Shown here piece after piece: positions 9,636 through 18,583 of a stretch of DNA of 64,000 bases; the first letter of the stretch is position 1; every line of letters begins with the position of its first letter. The notes under the pieces were generated by a model. It saw only the letters and a list, made by a program, of their open reading frames with translations. It was not told the origin of the DNA and ran no database searches. The position numbers and the translations under genes were made by a program. This DNA comes from Paenibacillus terrigena DSM 21567. GTDB taxonomy: Bacteria; Bacillota; Bacilli; Paenibacillales; Paenibacillaceae. The stretch is from positions 496,001 through 560,000 of the forward strand of contig NZ_KB895414.1 in NCBI RefSeq assembly GCF_000374845.1. The letters run 5' to 3'.

Positions 9636-10769
9636 TTAATTCTGCATAATAAAATCGCGTTCAACATTCGATTCTTCTTCAAAAACCCGCAGGATATTAT
9701 ATTTCGTATCCCGCTGCGCAGGGATCTTGCCCGCTTCACGAATCGTCTCTAGAATCGTTCCGATATTCACTTTATGCGTTGCGCCTGCCGCCGAGACGAC
9801 ATTCTCTTCAATCATCGTGCTGCCGAAATCGTTGCAGCCATAGCTTAACGTCTGCTTCCCAACTTCTGGCCCCATCGTAACCCATGAGGATTGGAAGTTC
9901 GGGATGTTATCGAGATAAATCCGGCTGATCGCAAGTGTCTTCAGATACTCTTCGGGTGTGACACGTTCTGCCTTCATATTCGTATTGTCCGGTTGGAAGG
10001 TCCACGGAATAAAGGCCAAGAAGCCTTTGGATGAATATTGATTGTTAATGCACTCATCCTGTGCGACTCGCACACGATCTAGATGCAGCGCACGCTCATC
10101 CATTCCTTCACCGAAGCCAACAACCATCGTCGCTGTCGTGTTCATGCCGACTTTGTGTGCCGTCTGCATCACGTCCATCCAATCCCGCCACGAACCTTTG
10201 AGTCGACTAATCTTGCGTCGAGTCCGATCATCCAAGATCTCAGCTCCACCACCTGGTAGTGAATCGAGTCCAGCTTCATGAATAGCACGAACGACCTCTT
10301 CGAGCGATAAGCCATCTGATACTTCCTTCATCTTCATTATTTCAGCTGGAGAGAAGGAATGCATCGTAATGTTCGGGAACCGCAGCTTAATCTCACGTAA
10401 TAAATCGGTATAATAGCTAAATGGCAAGTTCGGATTCGTTCCGCCTTGCATCAGAATTTCTGTTCCATTCACATCGATGGTTTCTTGGATTTTCTGGAAA
10501 ATCGCCTCATTCGGCAATACATATCCTTCATCCGAGCCAGGTCTGCGGTAAAACGCACAGAATCGGCAATATACATCACAAATATTCGTATAGTTAATGT
10601 TGCGTCCAATGACGAACGTCGTAATCGGATCTGGATGCCACTTCTGCATGATCTGGTTCGCGACATGACCCATCTTCTCCACTTGATCCGATTCAAACAA
10701 GGTAATGCATTCTTCTACGTTGATGCGCTCACCTGCTGCAGCTTTATCCAATATGCGATCTACTGACAT
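9636..10769 (-). CDS. mqnC: Cyclic dehypoxanthinyl futalosine synthase (radical SAM)
   Basis: 377 residues with the radical SAM cluster motif CDVYCRFC (Cys64, Cys68, Cys71), HSFSPAEI and the LPGGGAEIL glycine motif typical of MqnC/MqnE-type enzymes. MqnC turns dehypoxanthine futalosine into its cyclic form in the futalosine route to menaquinone, which replaces the classical Men pathway in some Firmicutes. ATG with GGAG 9 bases upstream. No other mqn gene is in the window; the gene stands alone between its terminator and the EAL gene. Distinction from the paralogue MqnE rests on overall resemblance and the ending region (NFQSSWVTMGPEVGKQ). Confidence 0.93.
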   Translation of the reverse strand: MSVDRILDKAAAGERINVEECITLFESDQVEKMGHVANQIMQKWHPDPITTFVIGRNINYTNICDVYCRFCAFYRRPGSDEGYVLPNEAIFQKIQETIDVNGTEILMQGGTNPNLPFSYYTDLLREIKLRFPNITMHSFSPAEIMKMKEVSDGLSLEEVVRAIHEAGLDSLPGGGAEILDDRTRRKISRLKGSWRDWMDVMQTAHKVGMNTTATMVVGFGEGMDERALHLDRVRVAQDECINNQYSSKGFLAFIPWTFQPDNTNMKAERVTPEEYLKTLAISRIYLDNIPNFQSSWVTMGPEVGKQTLSYGCNDFGSTMIEENVVSAAGATHKVNIGTILETIREAGKIPAQRDTKYNILRVFEEESNVERDFIMQN

Positions 10770-10945
10770 GTCTGCTCACTCCTTTGCTTCCCCACTGTTA
10801 TCTTTCCCCCAAGAAGTAACGACTTCATCGTCCATAACAGGACGATAATCGTTCTTCGGAAATATAAGAACGGTTTACCCGTCAAACCTATAAACCCTTA
10901 TATTTTAAAAACACCTGTACTTTTTATCGTAACACATTTCACAAG

Positions 10946-10971
10946 GAAAAACAGCATCCTAAGATGCTGTT
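10946..10971 (-). terminator. Terminator overlapping the EAL gene stop
   Basis: AACAGCATC (10950-10958) pairs with GATGCTGTT (10963-10971), followed by a short U tract. The TAG stop of the EAL gene sits in the loop. Confidence 0.8.
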
Positions 10972-12317
10972 ACCGAGCGCAATCGATGTATTTTGTGTTT
11001 CATTTCATCAAGATAGAGTCGACCATGGCTCGGCATGAATCGTTCCGGCTTCGCAAAAAAGTACCCTTGCCCCATCTCAACATTGTGCCGCATTAGCACG
11101 CCTGCTTCTTCTTCCCGTTCGACCCCTTCAGCAATGACTTGGCATTGTATGTCATGCGCGAAGGACATGATCGCTTTGAGCATGGATTCCTTGGCAGCAA
11201 CGCGATCAATTTCTTGAATGAGCGACTTATCAATTTTGATAATATCCGGAATGATCTCAAGAATAGATTGCAGACTAGAGAAGCCTGCACCTGCATCGTC
11301 AATCGCAACGCGAAATCCGAGACTGCGAAGCTTACGGATTACTTGCGAGCTGCTCACATAATCACGCATCAGATGTTGTTCCGTAATTTCGAAGATCACA
11401 TGACTAGGCTTAATATTTTCCTTCTCAATATACCGTTTAATATTCCGTTCGAAGTGAGGGTGACTCAGCGTCACCGCTGTAATGTTAATAAAGACGGGAC
11501 TCATGATCCCCCGACCCTTCATTTCTTCGAAAGCCTTCTGGATCACCACGAACTCCAACTCAGACAGCAATTGAACCCGGTCCGCATAATCAAACAAGGC
11601 CTCTGGCGAGTGAAATATCGTATCGATCGGTCCCCGCGTGAGCACCTCATAACCGTATACTTCGCCCGTCTTAAGATCCAAGATCGGCTGCGTAAGAACC
11701 GTAATATCCTTGTATTCAATAATTTGGCTTAATTGCTGCTTCAATGAATTGTATGGAACCGGCGCAAGCCCGGCTGCAAGCAGCCAGGCTTCTTGGACAG
11801 CGAGATAGATCCCATGCTTCTCATCATCGATATCCGCAGGGAGCTGTGTCGCACCGCTAATAATCTGAACCGTTAAATCACTCTCTTGTAGTTCAAAATT
11901 CAGATCCGTCTGAATCGACTTCCCGATGAGAATGGCAAGCGCATCCGTCTCTTGCGCCAGGAATGGAATCGTCTCACGAATAAAAATGCCATAGACATTG
12001 GTCTGAATCATCTTGACCCCTATAAGCCTGGATGCATCGACATATTCAAGCATCGTATCCCGAAGAATATGTTCGAGGACCTTAGTCAGGTGCTGCATCG
12101 TATCTGAAGAATGCTGACGAATGAATTGATCAAATTGATGGACACTTAGTAGAATGAGCGAGCATATATGGCCCTGCCGACGGGCCTTACGAACCTGATG
12201 AATAACGGGATCCCGCAGCTTAAAGCTCGGTGGCAGAATATTCATGGAACGGTTCGTTCGAGATAACATACAGATGTTCTTCAATCGTTTGATCGATTCA
12301 TCAAAAAAGGTACTCAT
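10959..12317 (-). CDS. EAL-domain c-di-GMP phosphodiesterase-like protein
   Basis: 452 residues. The C-terminal 250 residues are an EAL domain: EVL stands where EAL is usual (Glu224 kept), with FINIT, FEITE, IDDAGAGFSSL, IKIDKSLI, IAEGVE and QGYFFAKP following in order. The acidic residues and the lysine that bind metal and substrate all appear present, so hydrolysis of cyclic di-GMP is likely. The N-terminal 190 residues resemble a degenerate GGDEF fold but contain no GGDEF signature. No membrane segment, so cytoplasmic. The ribosome site is weak (GGGGG about 15 bases upstream), and it is transcribed alone with its own terminator. Confidence 0.85.
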   Translation of the reverse strand: MSTFFDESIKRLKNICMLSRTNRSMNILPPSFKLRDPVIHQVRKARRQGHICSLILLSVHQFDQFIRQHSSDTMQHLTKVLEHILRDTMLEYVDASRLIGVKMIQTNVYGIFIRETIPFLAQETDALAILIGKSIQTDLNFELQESDLTVQIISGATQLPADIDDEKHGIYLAVQEAWLLAAGLAPVPYNSLKQQLSQIIEYKDITVLTQPILDLKTGEVYGYEVLTRGPIDTIFHSPEALFDYADRVQLLSELEFVVIQKAFEEMKGRGIMSPVFINITAVTLSHPHFERNIKRYIEKENIKPSHVIFEITEQHLMRDYVSSSQVIRKLRSLGFRVAIDDAGAGFSSLQSILEIIPDIIKIDKSLIQEIDRVAAKESMLKAIMSFAHDIQCQVIAEGVEREEEAGVLMRHNVEMGQGYFFAKPERFMPSHGRLYLDEMKHKIHRLRSVTAS

Positions 12318-12407
12318 ACTACGCTCTTATGCCCCCTCGCACCAACACGTTCTTGTTGTCACTATTCTATCACAGCATAACAAAATATAACAATATTTGC
12401 CTTATTG

Positions 12408-13577
12408 TTACACGTCTCGCAGGGCGCTCGATAAATCATCAATCAAATCGTCAACATGCTCAAGCCCTACCGAATAACGAAGTAATCCGTCTGTGATTCC
12501 CTTCTCTAGACGAACTTCACGAGGCATGGAGGCATGAGACATCATGGCTGGGTACGATAAAATGCTCTCTACAGCTCCAAGGCTGACGGCTACGAGCGGG
12601 ATTTTTACTTTACTGAGCACTTGTTTCGCCCGTTCACCTGAACCGACATCAAATGATACAACTGCGCCATAACCCGCGGACTGTTGTTCATGAATTACGC
12701 GGCCAGGATGATTCGCTAGGCCTGGATAGTATACCTTCGCAATCGAAGGTTCTTGTTCCAGCCATGCCGCCAGCTTCTTCGCACTCTGCTCCGAATGCGC
12801 CATACGCGCTTCAAGCGTCTTCATGCCGCGCATGAGAAGCCAGCTTTCTTGCGTACTAAGTACCGCTCCCATCCCATTCTGCAAATATTTGACCTGGCGA
12901 GCAAGCTCTTCCGTAGCTGTGACAGCTAGTCCAGCAAGCACATCACTGTGACCGCCTAAGAACTTCGTCGCACTATGCAGTACAAGGTCCACACCAAGCT
13001 CAATTGGACGCTGATGATACGGTGTCATAAACGTATTATCCAGCATCGTTAGGAGGCCGTGTTCCTTCGCCCATGAAGTGACAGCCGCAATATCGGTAAT
13101 TTTGAGCGTCGGATTTGACGGTGTCTCCATAAATACAGCTTTTGAATTCGGCTTCAGAGCGTTCTTCACTTGATCAAGATCCGTCATATCGACGAACGTC
13201 GTCTCAATGTTCATCCGACTAAGGATGGTCGTTAGGAAACGATAGGTCCCTCCGTACACATCTTCCGTAACGATCACATGATCACCCGCGGATAACAACA
13301 TGAAAGCGGTAGAGATCGCTGACATCCCGGATGGGAAAGCATACCCATTCGTTCCGCCTTCAAGCAAGGCGATATAGTCTTCTAACGCCTGGCGTGTCGG
13401 ATTCCCCGAACGGGAATAGTCATACGTCGGCGGATTGAAGATATCATGATGGTGGAATGTTGAAGCTTGATAAATCGGGACACTGGAAGCACCCGTCGTC
13501 TCGTCGATTTCACTTCCGAAATGAATCAACTTCGTTGCAAATTTATGATTCCGTTCTGATCCTTCTGCATGTGCCAC
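12408..13577 (-). CDS. metC: Cystathionine beta-lyase
   Basis: 389 residues, Cys/Met-metabolism PLP enzyme family. The PLP lysine lies in HSATKFLGGHSD; other family marks are YSRSGNPTR, SGMSAI and TPSNPTLKITD. The start is GTG at 13577, with AGGGGG 7 bases upstream; only two bases separate it from the metI stop. It should cleave cystathionine to homocysteine, pyruvate and ammonia. As last gene of the SAM-riboswitch operon metA-metI-metC it completes the route to homocysteine, as the B. subtilis metI-metC pair does. Telling lyase from gamma-synthase by eye is uncertain; order and resemblance to B. subtilis MetC decide it. Confidence 0.87.
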   Translation of the reverse strand: MAHAEGSERNHKFATKLIHFGSEIDETTGASSVPIYQASTFHHHDIFNPPTYDYSRSGNPTRQALEDYIALLEGGTNGYAFPSGMSAISTAFMLLSAGDHVIVTEDVYGGTYRFLTTILSRMNIETTFVDMTDLDQVKNALKPNSKAVFMETPSNPTLKITDIAAVTSWAKEHGLLTMLDNTFMTPYHQRPIELGVDLVLHSATKFLGGHSDVLAGLAVTATEELARQVKYLQNGMGAVLSTQESWLLMRGMKTLEARMAHSEQSAKKLAAWLEQEPSIAKVYYPGLANHPGRVIHEQQSAGYGAVVSFDVGSGERAKQVLSKVKIPLVAVSLGAVESILSYPAMMSHASMPREVRLEKGITDGLLRYSVGLEHVDDLIDDLSSALRDV

Positions 13578-13579
13578 GA

Positions 13580-14752
13580 CTATGCCCCCTCGATCTCTTG
13601 TCTAGCAAGCTCAATTGCACGGCCTAAATCCGCAATAATATCATCGGCATGCTCAATCCCTACGGAGAAGCGCAGGAGACGATCATCTACACCGACCTTC
13701 TCACGAATTTCAATCGGAATATCCGCATGGGTCTGCACGGCTGGATACGTCATCAACGACTCTACTCCACCAAGGCTCTCGGCAAAAGCAATCAATTGAA
13801 TATGACGTAATATCGGCTCAATATATTTTGCTTCCTTCATTTTGAAAGAGAAAATGCCCGTATTGCCTGAGGCTTGCTTCTTCTGAATTTCATAGCCCGG
13901 ATGTCCCGGCAGACCTGGGAAATAGACTTGATCAACAAGCGGATGCTCCTGCAAATATGTAGCAACCCGTGTCGCATTATATTCATGACGCTCCATCCGC
14001 AGCGCCAATGTCTTCATGCCGCGCATTAACTGATAGCTGTCACTTGGACTCAGTACAGCACCAATCGAATTGTGCAGGAAGCCTGTATATTCAGATAGCT
14101 CCTTGCCTTTCGTTATGATCAGTCCGGCGAGCACATCATTATGACCGCCTAGATATTTCGTCGCACTGTGCACCACAATATCTGCACCTAGCTCAATCGG
14201 ACGCTGCAAGAATGGTGTTAACAAGGTGTTATCGACAATCGTTAACATATTTTTGCGCTTCGCCCATGCCGCTACAGCTTCAATATCTGTGATCATCATC
14301 AGTGGATTCGTTGGTGTCTCGATGATAACCGCCTTCGTATTCGGCTGTGCCACTTCTTCCAGGGCATCGAAATCATTTGTATCCACATAAGAAGCTGTCA
14401 CGCCAAAGCGCGACATAATTTTCTCGATTAACCGGTAAGTACCCCCGTATAGATCCAGCGAGACGATCAGATGATCGCCTTGACCGAACATGGCAAATAC
14501 GGTCTGAAGCGCCGCCATTCCGGAGCTACAGGCAAACGCTGCATCGCCGCTCTCGAGTTTAGCTACTGCTTCTTCTAAGACGCTACGAGTCGGATTCTTC
14601 GTCCGAATATAATCGAATCCCGTGCTCTGTCCTAGCTTCGGATGACGAAACGCAGTTGATTGATATATAGGATAATTAATCGCTCCCGTAACAGGTTCCT
14701 GCACAGATCCAATCTGCGCGAGACGACTTTCAATTTTCAAATCTTCTGACAT
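13580..14752 (-). CDS. metI: Cystathionine gamma-synthase / O-acetylhomoserine thiolyase
   Basis: 390 residues, same PLP family as the next gene, with the lysine in HSATKYLGGHND and marks FDYIRTKNPTR, SSGMAA and ETPTNPLM. It resembles B. subtilis MetI along its whole length, including RLAQIG near the start and LRFSVGIEHA near the end. MetI joins O-acetylhomoserine with cysteine (or sulfide) to make cystathionine (or homocysteine). ATG start with a purine-rich GAGGA site. It follows metA by 24 bases and precedes metC by 2, so the three are clearly one operon under the SAM-I leader. Confidence 0.9.
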   Translation of the reverse strand: MSEDLKIESRLAQIGSVQEPVTGAINYPIYQSTAFRHPKLGQSTGFDYIRTKNPTRSVLEEAVAKLESGDAAFACSSGMAALQTVFAMFGQGDHLIVSLDLYGGTYRLIEKIMSRFGVTASYVDTNDFDALEEVAQPNTKAVIIETPTNPLMMITDIEAVAAWAKRKNMLTIVDNTLLTPFLQRPIELGADIVVHSATKYLGGHNDVLAGLIITKGKELSEYTGFLHNSIGAVLSPSDSYQLMRGMKTLALRMERHEYNATRVATYLQEHPLVDQVYFPGLPGHPGYEIQKKQASGNTGIFSFKMKEAKYIEPILRHIQLIAFAESLGGVESLMTYPAVQTHADIPIEIREKVGVDDRLLRFSVGIEHADDIIADLGRAIELARQEIEGA

Positions 14753-14776
14753 GTCTAGATATCCTCCTCTGTCCTA

Positions 14777-15694
14777 TTAAATGCCTGCGCCAAGGTCAAA
14801 TGGTGTCTCTTGATATACATAGTAATTCAGCCAATTAGAGAATAATAAGTTGGCATGCGCACGCCAGAGCGATAAAGGCACCCGTGATGGATCATCCTTC
14901 GGATAGTAGTTCTTCGGAATTGCGACATCAAGTCCTTTGGCGACATCACGGTCATACTCCCATTTTAATGTAAGCGGGTCATACTCGGAATGGCCTGTCA
15001 CGAAAATTTGCTTGCCGTCTTTGGTCGCAACGATATAGATTCCCGATTCTTCGGATTCCGATAAAATCTCTAGGTTCTCATTAAGCTCGATATCTTCACG
15101 TCTTACCTCGGTATGACGGGATTGTGGTACGTAGAACTGCTCGTCGAATCCACGCAATAAGCTGATATTCGGCGTTGTAATCACATGCGGGTATACGCCA
15201 AAACACTTCTCTTCCAAAGAATATTTAGGTACGCCAAAGTGATAATACAGACCTGCTTGGGAAGCCCAACAGATATGCATGGTTGATGTTACGTTCGTCT
15301 TACTCCATTCGAAGATTTGTTCAAGCTCTTCCCAATAGTTCACTTCCTCGAACTCCATTTGTTCGACAGGCGCTCCCGTTACGATCATGCCGTCGAACCG
15401 ACGATGGCGAATATCTTCAAAGGTATGGTAGAACGTCTCGAGATGCTCTACCGATGTATTTTTCGACGTATGGGATTTGGGATGAAGAAGAACCACCTCG
15501 ACCTGCAGCGGGGTATTCCCGATGAGGCGCAGCAGCTGTGTCTCTGTCGTTTCCTTCGTTGGCATCAAATTTAAGATCACAATCTGAAGCGGACGAATGT
15601 CTTGATGGTATGCTACACTCTCATCCATCACAAAAATATTCTCATTAGTCAATATTTCTTTCGCTGGCAATGCATCTGGAATTTTAATCGGCAT
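14777..15694 (-). CDS. metA: Homoserine O-acetyltransferase (MetA type)
   Basis: 305 residues, full length. The MetA family is usually named O-succinyltransferase, but residue 111 sets the acyl donor: here it is Glu (TGAPVE), as in the Bacillus cereus enzyme that uses acetyl-CoA, whereas E. coli has Gly. The catalytic cysteine is Cys142 in MHICWASQ, with a later GHSEYD carrying the active-site His and Glu. So the product should be O-acetylhomoserine, the substrate of the MetI enzyme encoded next. It is first in the operon and directly follows the SAM riboswitch. Confidence 0.95.
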   Translation of the reverse strand: MPIKIPDALPAKEILTNENIFVMDESVAYHQDIRPLQIVILNLMPTKETTETQLLRLIGNTPLQVEVVLLHPKSHTSKNTSVEHLETFYHTFEDIRHRRFDGMIVTGAPVEQMEFEEVNYWEELEQIFEWSKTNVTSTMHICWASQAGLYYHFGVPKYSLEEKCFGVYPHVITTPNISLLRGFDEQFYVPQSRHTEVRREDIELNENLEILSESEESGIYIVATKDGKQIFVTGHSEYDPLTLKWEYDRDVAKGLDVAIPKNYYPKDDPSRVPLSLWRAHANLLFSNWLNYYVYQETPFDLGAGI

Positions 15695-15751
15695 GCGTCA
15701 TTCGCTCCTTTGTGGGATTCTTAATTCATGATGGTTATTGCTCGGAAGGTA

Positions 15752-15912
15752 CAAAAAAAGACCTTCCAAGAGAAGGCCTACGTTAATAAATCCGGCGCCT
15801 CTCTCATCTCTCAGTAACGAAATCCATTCGTTTCCGCAAGAATTAGCACCGTGCTTTTCAGTCGGTTGCCGGGTATCATCGGGCTAGTCCCTCCACCTAC
15901 TCTTGATAAGAA
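15752..15912 (-). promoter_or_regulatory. SAM-I (S-box) riboswitch before metA-metI-metC
   Basis: The minus strand shows the S-box core in order: TATCAAGAG, GGTGGAGGGACTAGCCC, GATGATACCCGGCAACC and GGTGCTAATTC, closing with a GAGAGATGAGAGAG stretch. It is followed by a hairpin (CCTTC / GAAGG region, 15760-15779) and a seven-U tract ahead of metA. Binding of S-adenosylmethionine should favour the terminator and switch the methionine operon off. Confidence 0.95.
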
Positions 15913-16076
15913 TTTAGCAAAACCTTATTTGGTTTTATCATACATAACCCTACTTTAATCCAATTTGAAACAGACGTCAATACACTTCCATCGGCTTCAT
16001 CCATCCCATGCTGAGGAACGCACCATTCTTCGGTCCGTGCCATATTCTACATTAACTTGGTTCACCGTTTTTTTCA

Positions 16077-16105
16077 TTGCTTGTAAGATATAAGCGCGTT
16101 ATACT
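16077..16105 (+). promoter_or_regulatory. Sigma-A promoter of the corA leader
   Basis: TTGCTT (16077-16082), a 17-base spacer and TATACT (16100-16105); the start of transcription would be near 16112, leaving a leader of about 187 bases before corA. Confidence 0.75.
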
Positions 16106-16111
16106 AAGACG

Positions 16112-16298
16112 AGTGTTCCAAGAGATGAAACATAAAGCAGAGGTGAGTAAGGATGGAAGGCGACCCTATACCGCAGAGGACAATGTCACATGTACAATTA
16201 AATAGGAATGAAATCTGTCGGTTGTGCCTGAAGTCTGTGTAACAAACGCATCTTTTGGCCTGCCTTCTGGTTTCATTCGGGAAGAGGAGTGAAATCAG
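16112..16298 (+). promoter_or_regulatory. Long structured 5' leader of corA, possible metal-sensing element
   Basis: About 187 bases between promoter and start codon. A closing stem is visible: ATGAAAC (16125-16131) pairs with GTTTCAT (16270-16276), and just inside GCAG (16137-16140) pairs with CTGC (16260-16263). Between them are AGGTGAG, a GACAATGTC hairpin and purine-rich joins. The 3' arm ends 8 bases before the ribosome site GAGGAG. AGGTGAG near the 5' side recalls the M-box magnesium riboswitch, but the rest of the M-box core does not fit by eye, so I leave the class open. No clear intrinsic terminator is present. Confidence 0.4.
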
Positions 16299-17234
16299 AT
16301 GAAAATCCGGTTGGTACAAGAAGGTGTATTCACCGTCATCGAAGATATTAACCAAACGATCATCCCGCCAGCGAACGGCTTCTATTGGATCGATGCAGAT
16401 GTCGAAGATCTGATCGTCCTGCAGCCGTTGTTCTTGCTGCACGATTTGGCCGTGGAGGATTGCCTCAGTGAAGAGGAACAGCGTCCTAAGATTGAAATTT
16501 ACGAGGGACATTATTTTATTGTTATTAACAGTATTCGATTTGATGATGAAGAAATTTTCTTGCGCGCCCTGAGTATGTTCCTGGGCAAACATTATATTAT
16601 TACGGTAACGAAGCAGAAGATCAATGAGCTCCGCACGGTAAAACCAATTCTGTGGGAGCAAGAAGTCAACCGACCTGATAATTTCTTATATCATTTGGTC
16701 GACCTTGTCGTTGACAGCTATTTCTCTGTCGGGGATCGGATTGAAGACCGCATTGAACATCTGGAAGAAGATATCGTCCTTCATACGAAAAAAACACATT
16801 TGAACGAAATTATCGGTCTGCGAAGCGAGATCCTGTGGCTCAAGAAGGTTCTTGGACCGCAGAAAGACGTGATCGCGACCTTGAATAAGAAAGACCTGCG
16901 TCTCATCGATGACCAGCTACAGAAATACTTCAGCGACATTTATGAGAATGCCGTCAAAATATCAGAGACCTTCGATACGTTCCGCGATTTGATGGCCAAC
17001 TTACGAGAAGCTTATCAGTCCAGCGTCGCGAACCGCGCGAATGAGATCATGAGAGTCTTTACGGCGCTCACGACCATCTTCATGCCGATGACGATCATCA
17101 CCGGGATCTACGGGATGAACTTCACCCACATGCCTGAGCTGGATTTGAAGTATGGCTATTACATCGTGCTCGGCGCGATGCTCTGCCTGGGGTTTGGAAT
17201 GTACTTCCTTTTCAAGAAAAAGAACTGGCTATAA
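16299..17234 (+). CDS. corA: CorA-family magnesium/divalent-cation channel
   Basis: 311 residues with the hallmark IYGMNF (GMN motif) at the end of the first of two C-terminal membrane helices (about 253-275 and 286-306). The long acidic N-terminal part and stalk helix are cytoplasmic, as in the CorA pentamer, and the last residues (FKKKNWL) are the usual basic tail. It should import Mg2+ (or Co2+/Ni2+) down the membrane potential. ATG with GAGGAG 9 bases upstream. It is transcribed alone between its own leader and a strong terminator. Confidence 0.92.
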   Translation: MKIRLVQEGVFTVIEDINQTIIPPANGFYWIDADVEDLIVLQPLFLLHDLAVEDCLSEEEQRPKIEIYEGHYFIVINSIRFDDEEIFLRALSMFLGKHYIITVTKQKINELRTVKPILWEQEVNRPDNFLYHLVDLVVDSYFSVGDRIEDRIEHLEEDIVLHTKKTHLNEIIGLRSEILWLKKVLGPQKDVIATLNKKDLRLIDDQLQKYFSDIYENAVKISETFDTFRDLMANLREAYQSSVANRANEIMRVFTALTTIFMPMTIITGIYGMNFTHMPELDLKYGYYIVLGAMLCLGFGMYFLFKKKNWL

Positions 17235-17278
17235 CACCTTCTCGTGCTGATAAGTCGATTTTTTTAACATAATCAATG

Positions 17279-17331
17279 CAGGACTTGATCTGAACTGCTG
17301 CGCTTAGCAGTGTAGATCAAGTCCTGTTTTT
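17279..17331 (+). terminator. corA terminator
   Basis: CAGGACTTGATCT-type arm (17279-17291) pairs with the AGATCAAGTCCTG arm ending near 17325, enclosing an inner CTGCT / AGCAG pair, and is followed by TTTTT. It lies between the converging corA and HRDC genes and may serve both. Confidence 0.88.
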
Positions 17332-17334
17332 CAT

Positions 17335-18345
17335 TTATCCTGCCTGACGTTGTTGATTGTCTATCTCTCGCTGACGCCGATAACGAATACGAACCAATCG
17401 AATACGCTCGTAATACATGGCCGCTTGCTCTCCTTGCAGCCCCGTATCCCCATAGACCTCGAGCAAGATCGGCTTCAAATATCGATACCCATCGCGCTCA
17501 ATAGCCGACCATATGGCGGCCTGCTCCTCTAGAGGCACCTGCTGGAGCTCTTCTTCGATCAGACGCTCGATATCATACCCTTCCCGGTCAAGACTTTCGA
17601 GCGCAATCAGAATATTCCGACGCGACATGCTGCAATACTGCTCCAGATCTGTAATGGAACAACCCTGCTGAATTCCTTCCAGCAAACGTTTCTGTTCTGC
17701 AAGCCGATCCATTTCCTGCTTATATTTTTGTTCTTTTTGCTTATACAGCCATTGGGCATATTCTTCCCGAGTCACCTGTTCTTTGACCCAATCCAGCGGA
17801 AACACTGTCGTTCGTTCGGTATCTTGAAGCAAGCTTACAATCTCCTCGCCATAGAGGTTCACCTTGTTCTCTCCGAAGCCAGGCAGTTGAAGCAACTCCT
17901 CCATCGTCTGCGGTACATAGACGCTGATTAGGCGTAGCATACGGTTCGTCGCAATGAAATAAGGAGCCTTCTTGTCAGCAGTGGCGCGAGATCTACGCCA
18001 TTGACTTAACATGGCATATAACGATTCATTCGGATATAAATCGCTATAGCAAGCAAGCAGCTGCGACCGAACCAATCGTCCCGAGTGCTCCGCATCACTA
18101 ATCATTCCATCAATAATCGGAGCGTACCCTTCCCCTAACTTCACCGCAACACCATGTCGAAATGTGGTTAGAAGCTCCTCCCAGGACGTACCCGAGTACC
18201 ATACCGATTGTTCCATCTTGCCATGGTAGGGTTCACTCCATACAAGCTGCCACACCCCATGCGCCTCACCAATCGATAATTGCGATGTAATAGTCCCTTC
18301 TGATTCTTGCTTCCTTTCAAACGTGTTCAGAAAAACGATATTCAT
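17335..18345 (-). CDS. HRDC-domain protein
   Basis: About 336 residues. GGAGG stands 3 bases before one ATG (18348) and 6 before the next (18345); I take the second. A HRDC helical domain lies at about 130-195 (IATNRMLRLISVYVPQTMEE, then LLQLPGFGENKV), the module found at the C-terminus of RecQ helicases and RNase D, where it helps bind nucleic acid. The N-terminal part is unlike known catalytic domains; the C-terminal half is helical with a helix-turn-helix-like stretch (TDLEQYCSMSRRNILIALES) similar to RecQ-associated HTH modules. So it is a probable nucleic-acid-binding protein without a visible enzyme. An attenuator-like leader precedes it. Confidence 0.7.
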   Translation of the reverse strand: MNIVFLNTFERKQESEGTITSQLSIGEAHGVWQLVWSEPYHGKMEQSVWYSGTSWEELLTTFRHGVAVKLGEGYAPIIDGMISDAEHSGRLVRSQLLACYSDLYPNESLYAMLSQWRRSRATADKKAPYFIATNRMLRLISVYVPQTMEELLQLPGFGENKVNLYGEEIVSLLQDTERTTVFPLDWVKEQVTREEYAQWLYKQKEQKYKQEMDRLAEQKRLLEGIQQGCSITDLEQYCSMSRRNILIALESLDREGYDIERLIEEELQQVPLEEQAAIWSAIERDGYRYLKPILLEVYGDTGLQGEQAAMYYERIRLVRIRYRRQREIDNQQRQAG

Positions 18346-18364
18346 CATCCACCTCCAAAAAGTT

Positions 18365-18435
18365 CATGAACGCACGCAAAAAAGCACCCCTCTTATATAA
18401 GATAAGAGAGGTGCTTCCTCATTCGTCCGTTCATG
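18365..18435 (-). promoter_or_regulatory. Attenuator-like leader of the HRDC gene (terminator nested in an outer stem)
   Basis: Within the short leader of the HRDC gene there is a strong terminator hairpin (AGCACCTCTCTTA with TAAGAGGGGTGCT, 18415-18383) with six U after it on the minus strand. It is flanked by perfectly complementary eight-base segments CATGAACG (18435-18428 in RNA sense) and CGTTCATG (18372-18365). No gene upstream on this strand needs the terminator, so it acts before the HRDC gene itself. Confidence 0.65.
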
Positions 18436-18446
18436 CAATTGAGATC

Positions 18447-18475
18447 ATCATAGCATAATTCCAAATTCTGGGCAA
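18447..18475 (-). promoter_or_regulatory. Probable promoter of the HRDC gene
   Basis: TTGCCC (18475-18470), 17 bases, TATGAT (18452-18447), placed so that transcription starts just before the attenuator-like leader. Confidence 0.65.
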
Positions 18476-18524
18476 GTATAGGGAGACAAAAGTTTTCAAA
18501 TAACTATAGGTACAGAAATTATAG

Positions 18525-18553
18525 TTCCTGTTCTTCCCAAATTCCGCTATAAT
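18525..18553 (+). promoter_or_regulatory. Possible promoter of the DUF3055-type gene
   Basis: A perfect TATAAT (18548-18553) with a weak TTCCTG (18525-18530) 17 bases upstream. Confidence 0.5.
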
Positions 18554-18583
18554 GACCTCATAATCATTGAAGGAGTGACATCC

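Noticed and set aside
16104-16661. Minus-strand frame of 185 codons over corA and its leader
   Set aside because: Antisense shadow of corA; no start signal.
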